Shown here: piece after piece, positions 62,586 to 64,000 of the stretch
Layout: every line of letters begins with the position of its first letter
How positions within the stretch are numbered: the stretch's first letter is position 1
DNA from: Azohydromonas australica DSM 1124
Lineage (GTDB): Bacteria > Pseudomonadota > Gammaproteobacteria > Burkholderiales > Burkholderiaceae_C
Reading direction: 5' to 3'
NCBI RefSeq assembly: GCF_000430725.1
Contig: NZ_AUMO01000052.1
Location: forward strand, 1-64,000
DNA length: 64,000 bases
Made by a program: the position numbers and the translations under genes
The notes under the pieces: generated by a model
Databases searched by the model: none
Told to the model about the DNA's origin: nothing
What the model saw: the letters and a program-made list of their open reading frames with translations, nothing else

Positions 62586-64000
62586 TCAGACCAGCACGCG
62601 CTCGATGCCGCCGGCGTTGGCCTGGGCCACGTAGTCGGGCATCCAGTTCTCGCCCAGGATCTTGCGTGCCATCTCGATCACGATGTAGTCGGCCTGCAGC
62701 AGCCCGCTCTCCAGGTCCTCGCCGTAGCGGCTGAGGCCCTGCAGGCAGCTCGGGCAGGAGGTGAGGATCTTGATGTCCTCCTTGGCGCCGACCTGGCCCG
62801 ACGCGCGCAGCGCGGTCTCGCTCTTGCGCAGCTCCTCGGTCTTGCGGAAGCGCACCTGCGTGGAGATGTCGGGGCGCGTCACGCCCAGCGTGCCGCTCTC
62901 GCCGCAGCAGCGCTCGCTCTTGAGCACCTGGTCGCCCAGCAGCGCCTTCACCGTCTTCATGGGCTCCTGCTGCTTCATGGGCGTGTGGCAGGGGTCGTGG
63001 TAGAGGTAGGCACCCGCGCCGTCGAGCTTGATGCCCTTCTCCAGCAGGTACTCGTGGATGTCCACGATGCGGCAGCCGGGGAAGATCTTCTCGAACTCGT
63101 AGCCCTGGAGCTGGTCGTAGCAGGTGCCGCAGCTCACCACCACGGTCTTGATATCCAGGTAGTTGAGCGTGTTGGCCACGCGGTGGAAGAGCACCCGGTT
63201 GTCCGTGATGATCTTCTCGGCCTTCTCGAACTGGCCGCTGCCGCGCTGCGGATAGCCGCAGCACAGGTAGCCCGGCGGCAGCACCGTCTGCACGCCCGCG
63301 TGCCACAGCATCGCCTGCGTGGCCAGGCCCACCTGGCTGAACAGGCGCTCCGAGCCGCAGCCCGGGAAATAGAACACTGCTTCCGTGTCCGCCGTGGTCG
63401 CCTTGGGGTTGCGGATGATCGGGACGTAGTTCTTGTCCTCGATGTCCAGCAGCGCGCGCGCCGTCTTCTTGGGCAAGCCGCCGGGCAGCTTCTTGTTGAC
63501 GAAGTGGATCACCTGCTCGCGCACCGGCGACTTCTCGTGCGTGGCCGGCGGCAGCGCGGTCTGCTTGCGCGCGGCGAGCTTGAGCATGTCGTTGGCGAAG
63601 CGCTGCGCCTTGAACCCGACGTTCACCATCGCGGTGCGCGCGAGGTTGATGGTCGCGGGGTTGGTGGCGTTGAGCATGAACATCGCCGCCGCGTTGCCGG
63701 GCCTGAAGCTCTTCTGGCCCATCTTGCGCAGCAGGTTGCGCATGTTCATCGACACGTCGCCGAAGTCGATCTTCACCGGGCAGGGCGTGGCGCACTTGTG
63801 GCAGACCGTGCAATGGTCCGACACGTCCTCGAACTCCTGCCAGTGCTTGATCGACACGCCGCGGCGCGTCTGCTCCTCGTACAGGAAGGCTTCCACCAGC
63901 AGCGAGGTGGCCAGGATCTTGTTGCGCGGGCTGTACAGCAGGTTGGCGCGCGGCACGTGCGTGGCGCACACGGGCTTGCACTTGCCGCAGCGCAGGCAGT
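62586..64000 (-). CDS. FAD/FMN-containing Fe-S oxidoreductase, C-terminal part (runs off the right edge)
   Basis: The last 471 codons of a minus-strand gene. They hold two 4Fe-4S motifs: CLRCGKCKPVC at the right edge, and CTVCHKCATPCPVKIDFG after it. A heterodisulfide-reductase-type CCG region follows: FPGCGSERLFSQ...YLCCGYP and later YHDPCHTP...RCCGESG. This is the electron-transfer half of large FAD-linked oxidases (DUF3683 or D-lactate/glycolate dehydrogenase type, often about 1300 residues in Burkholderiales). The flavin domain lies outside the window. The specific substrate cannot be told. Confidence 0.85.
   Translation of the reverse strand, partial: CLRCGKCKPVCATHVPRANLLYSPRNKILATSLLVEAFLYEEQTRRGVSIKHWQEFEDVSDHCTVCHKCATPCPVKIDFGDVSMNMRNLLRKMGQKSFRPGNAAAMFMLNATNPATINLARTAMVNVGFKAQRFANDMLKLAARKQTALPPATHEKSPVREQVIHFVNKKLPGGLPKKTARALLDIEDKNYVPIIRNPKATTADTEAVFYFPGCGSERLFSQVGLATQAMLWHAGVQTVLPPGYLCCGYPQRGSGQFEKAEKIITDNRVLFHRVANTLNYLDIKTVVVSCGTCYDQLQGYEFEKIFPGCRIVDIHEYLLEKGIKLDGAGAYLYHDPCHTPMKQQEPMKTVKALLGDQVLKSERCCGESGTLGVTRPDISTQVRFRKTEELRKSETALRASGQVGAKEDIKILTSCPSCLQGLSRYGEDLESGLLQADYIVIEMARKILGENWMPDYVAQANAGGIERVLV

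Overview
The window is high-GC (visibly near 70% in most genes) and has the gene content of a betaproteobacterium of the order Burkholderiales, most likely Comamonadaceae-like. Supporting markers are acs / YqhA / single-chain class I fumarase, the MoxR-DUF58-TgpA block, UbiE next to DUF971, a Bug-type periplasmic binding protein, a CysNC fusion, and a very large FAD/Fe-S oxidoreductase at the right edge. The genus cannot be fixed from the sequence alone. No rRNA, tRNA or CRISPR array was found.

Layout. 1-5 kb: a partial transposase at the left edge, acetyl-CoA synthetase, a YqhA-family membrane protein and class I fumarase. 5-8 kb (minus): an outer-membrane barrel, an MscS channel and a histone-deacetylase-fold amidohydrolase. 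8-13.4 kb (plus): MoxR ATPase, DUF58, TgpA transglutaminase and MltB. 13.4-16 kb (minus): a PEP-CTERM protein and a PAS histidine kinase. 16-26 kb (minus): a five-gene cluster of circularly permuted ATP-grasp, alpha-E and transglutaminase proteins, present both as split genes and as an ATP-grasp/alpha-E fusion, probably making and processing an unknown peptide. 26-30 kb: ComEC, RidA, DsbB and a second PEP-CTERM protein.

31-35 kb: sulfate activation. CysD is fused in frame behind a domesticated, catalytically dead IS630-type transposase domain, followed by CysNC (ATP sulfurylase GTPase plus APS kinase). Together they yield PAPS. 35-39.6 kb (plus): an EamA/SMR-like transporter, an NAD-dependent epimerase, a HAD-UbiA fusion and a large GT-C-like membrane protein, possibly a polyprenyl-phosphate pentose donor module.

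39.8-59.7 kb: an exopolysaccharide locus of two divergent operons. The minus operon of 15 tightly packed genes reads epsD, epsE, epsF, epsG, exosortase B, epsI, a Wzy-like polymerase, three sulfotransferases, a glycosyltransferase, a Wzx-like flippase, two more sulfotransferases and a hexapeptide acetyltransferase. The plus operon has a glycosyltransferase, a Gfo/Idh/MocA oxidoreductase, an unrecognised protein and a PssD/PssE (Alg14/Alg13-like) pair. Five sulfotransferases beside a PAPS-making module suggest a sulfated exopolysaccharide, and exosortase B ties surface PEP-CTERM proteins to it. 59.7-64 kb returns to housekeeping genes: ubiE, DUF971, a Bug protein, MgtC and the C-terminal part of an FAD/Fe-S oxidoreductase.
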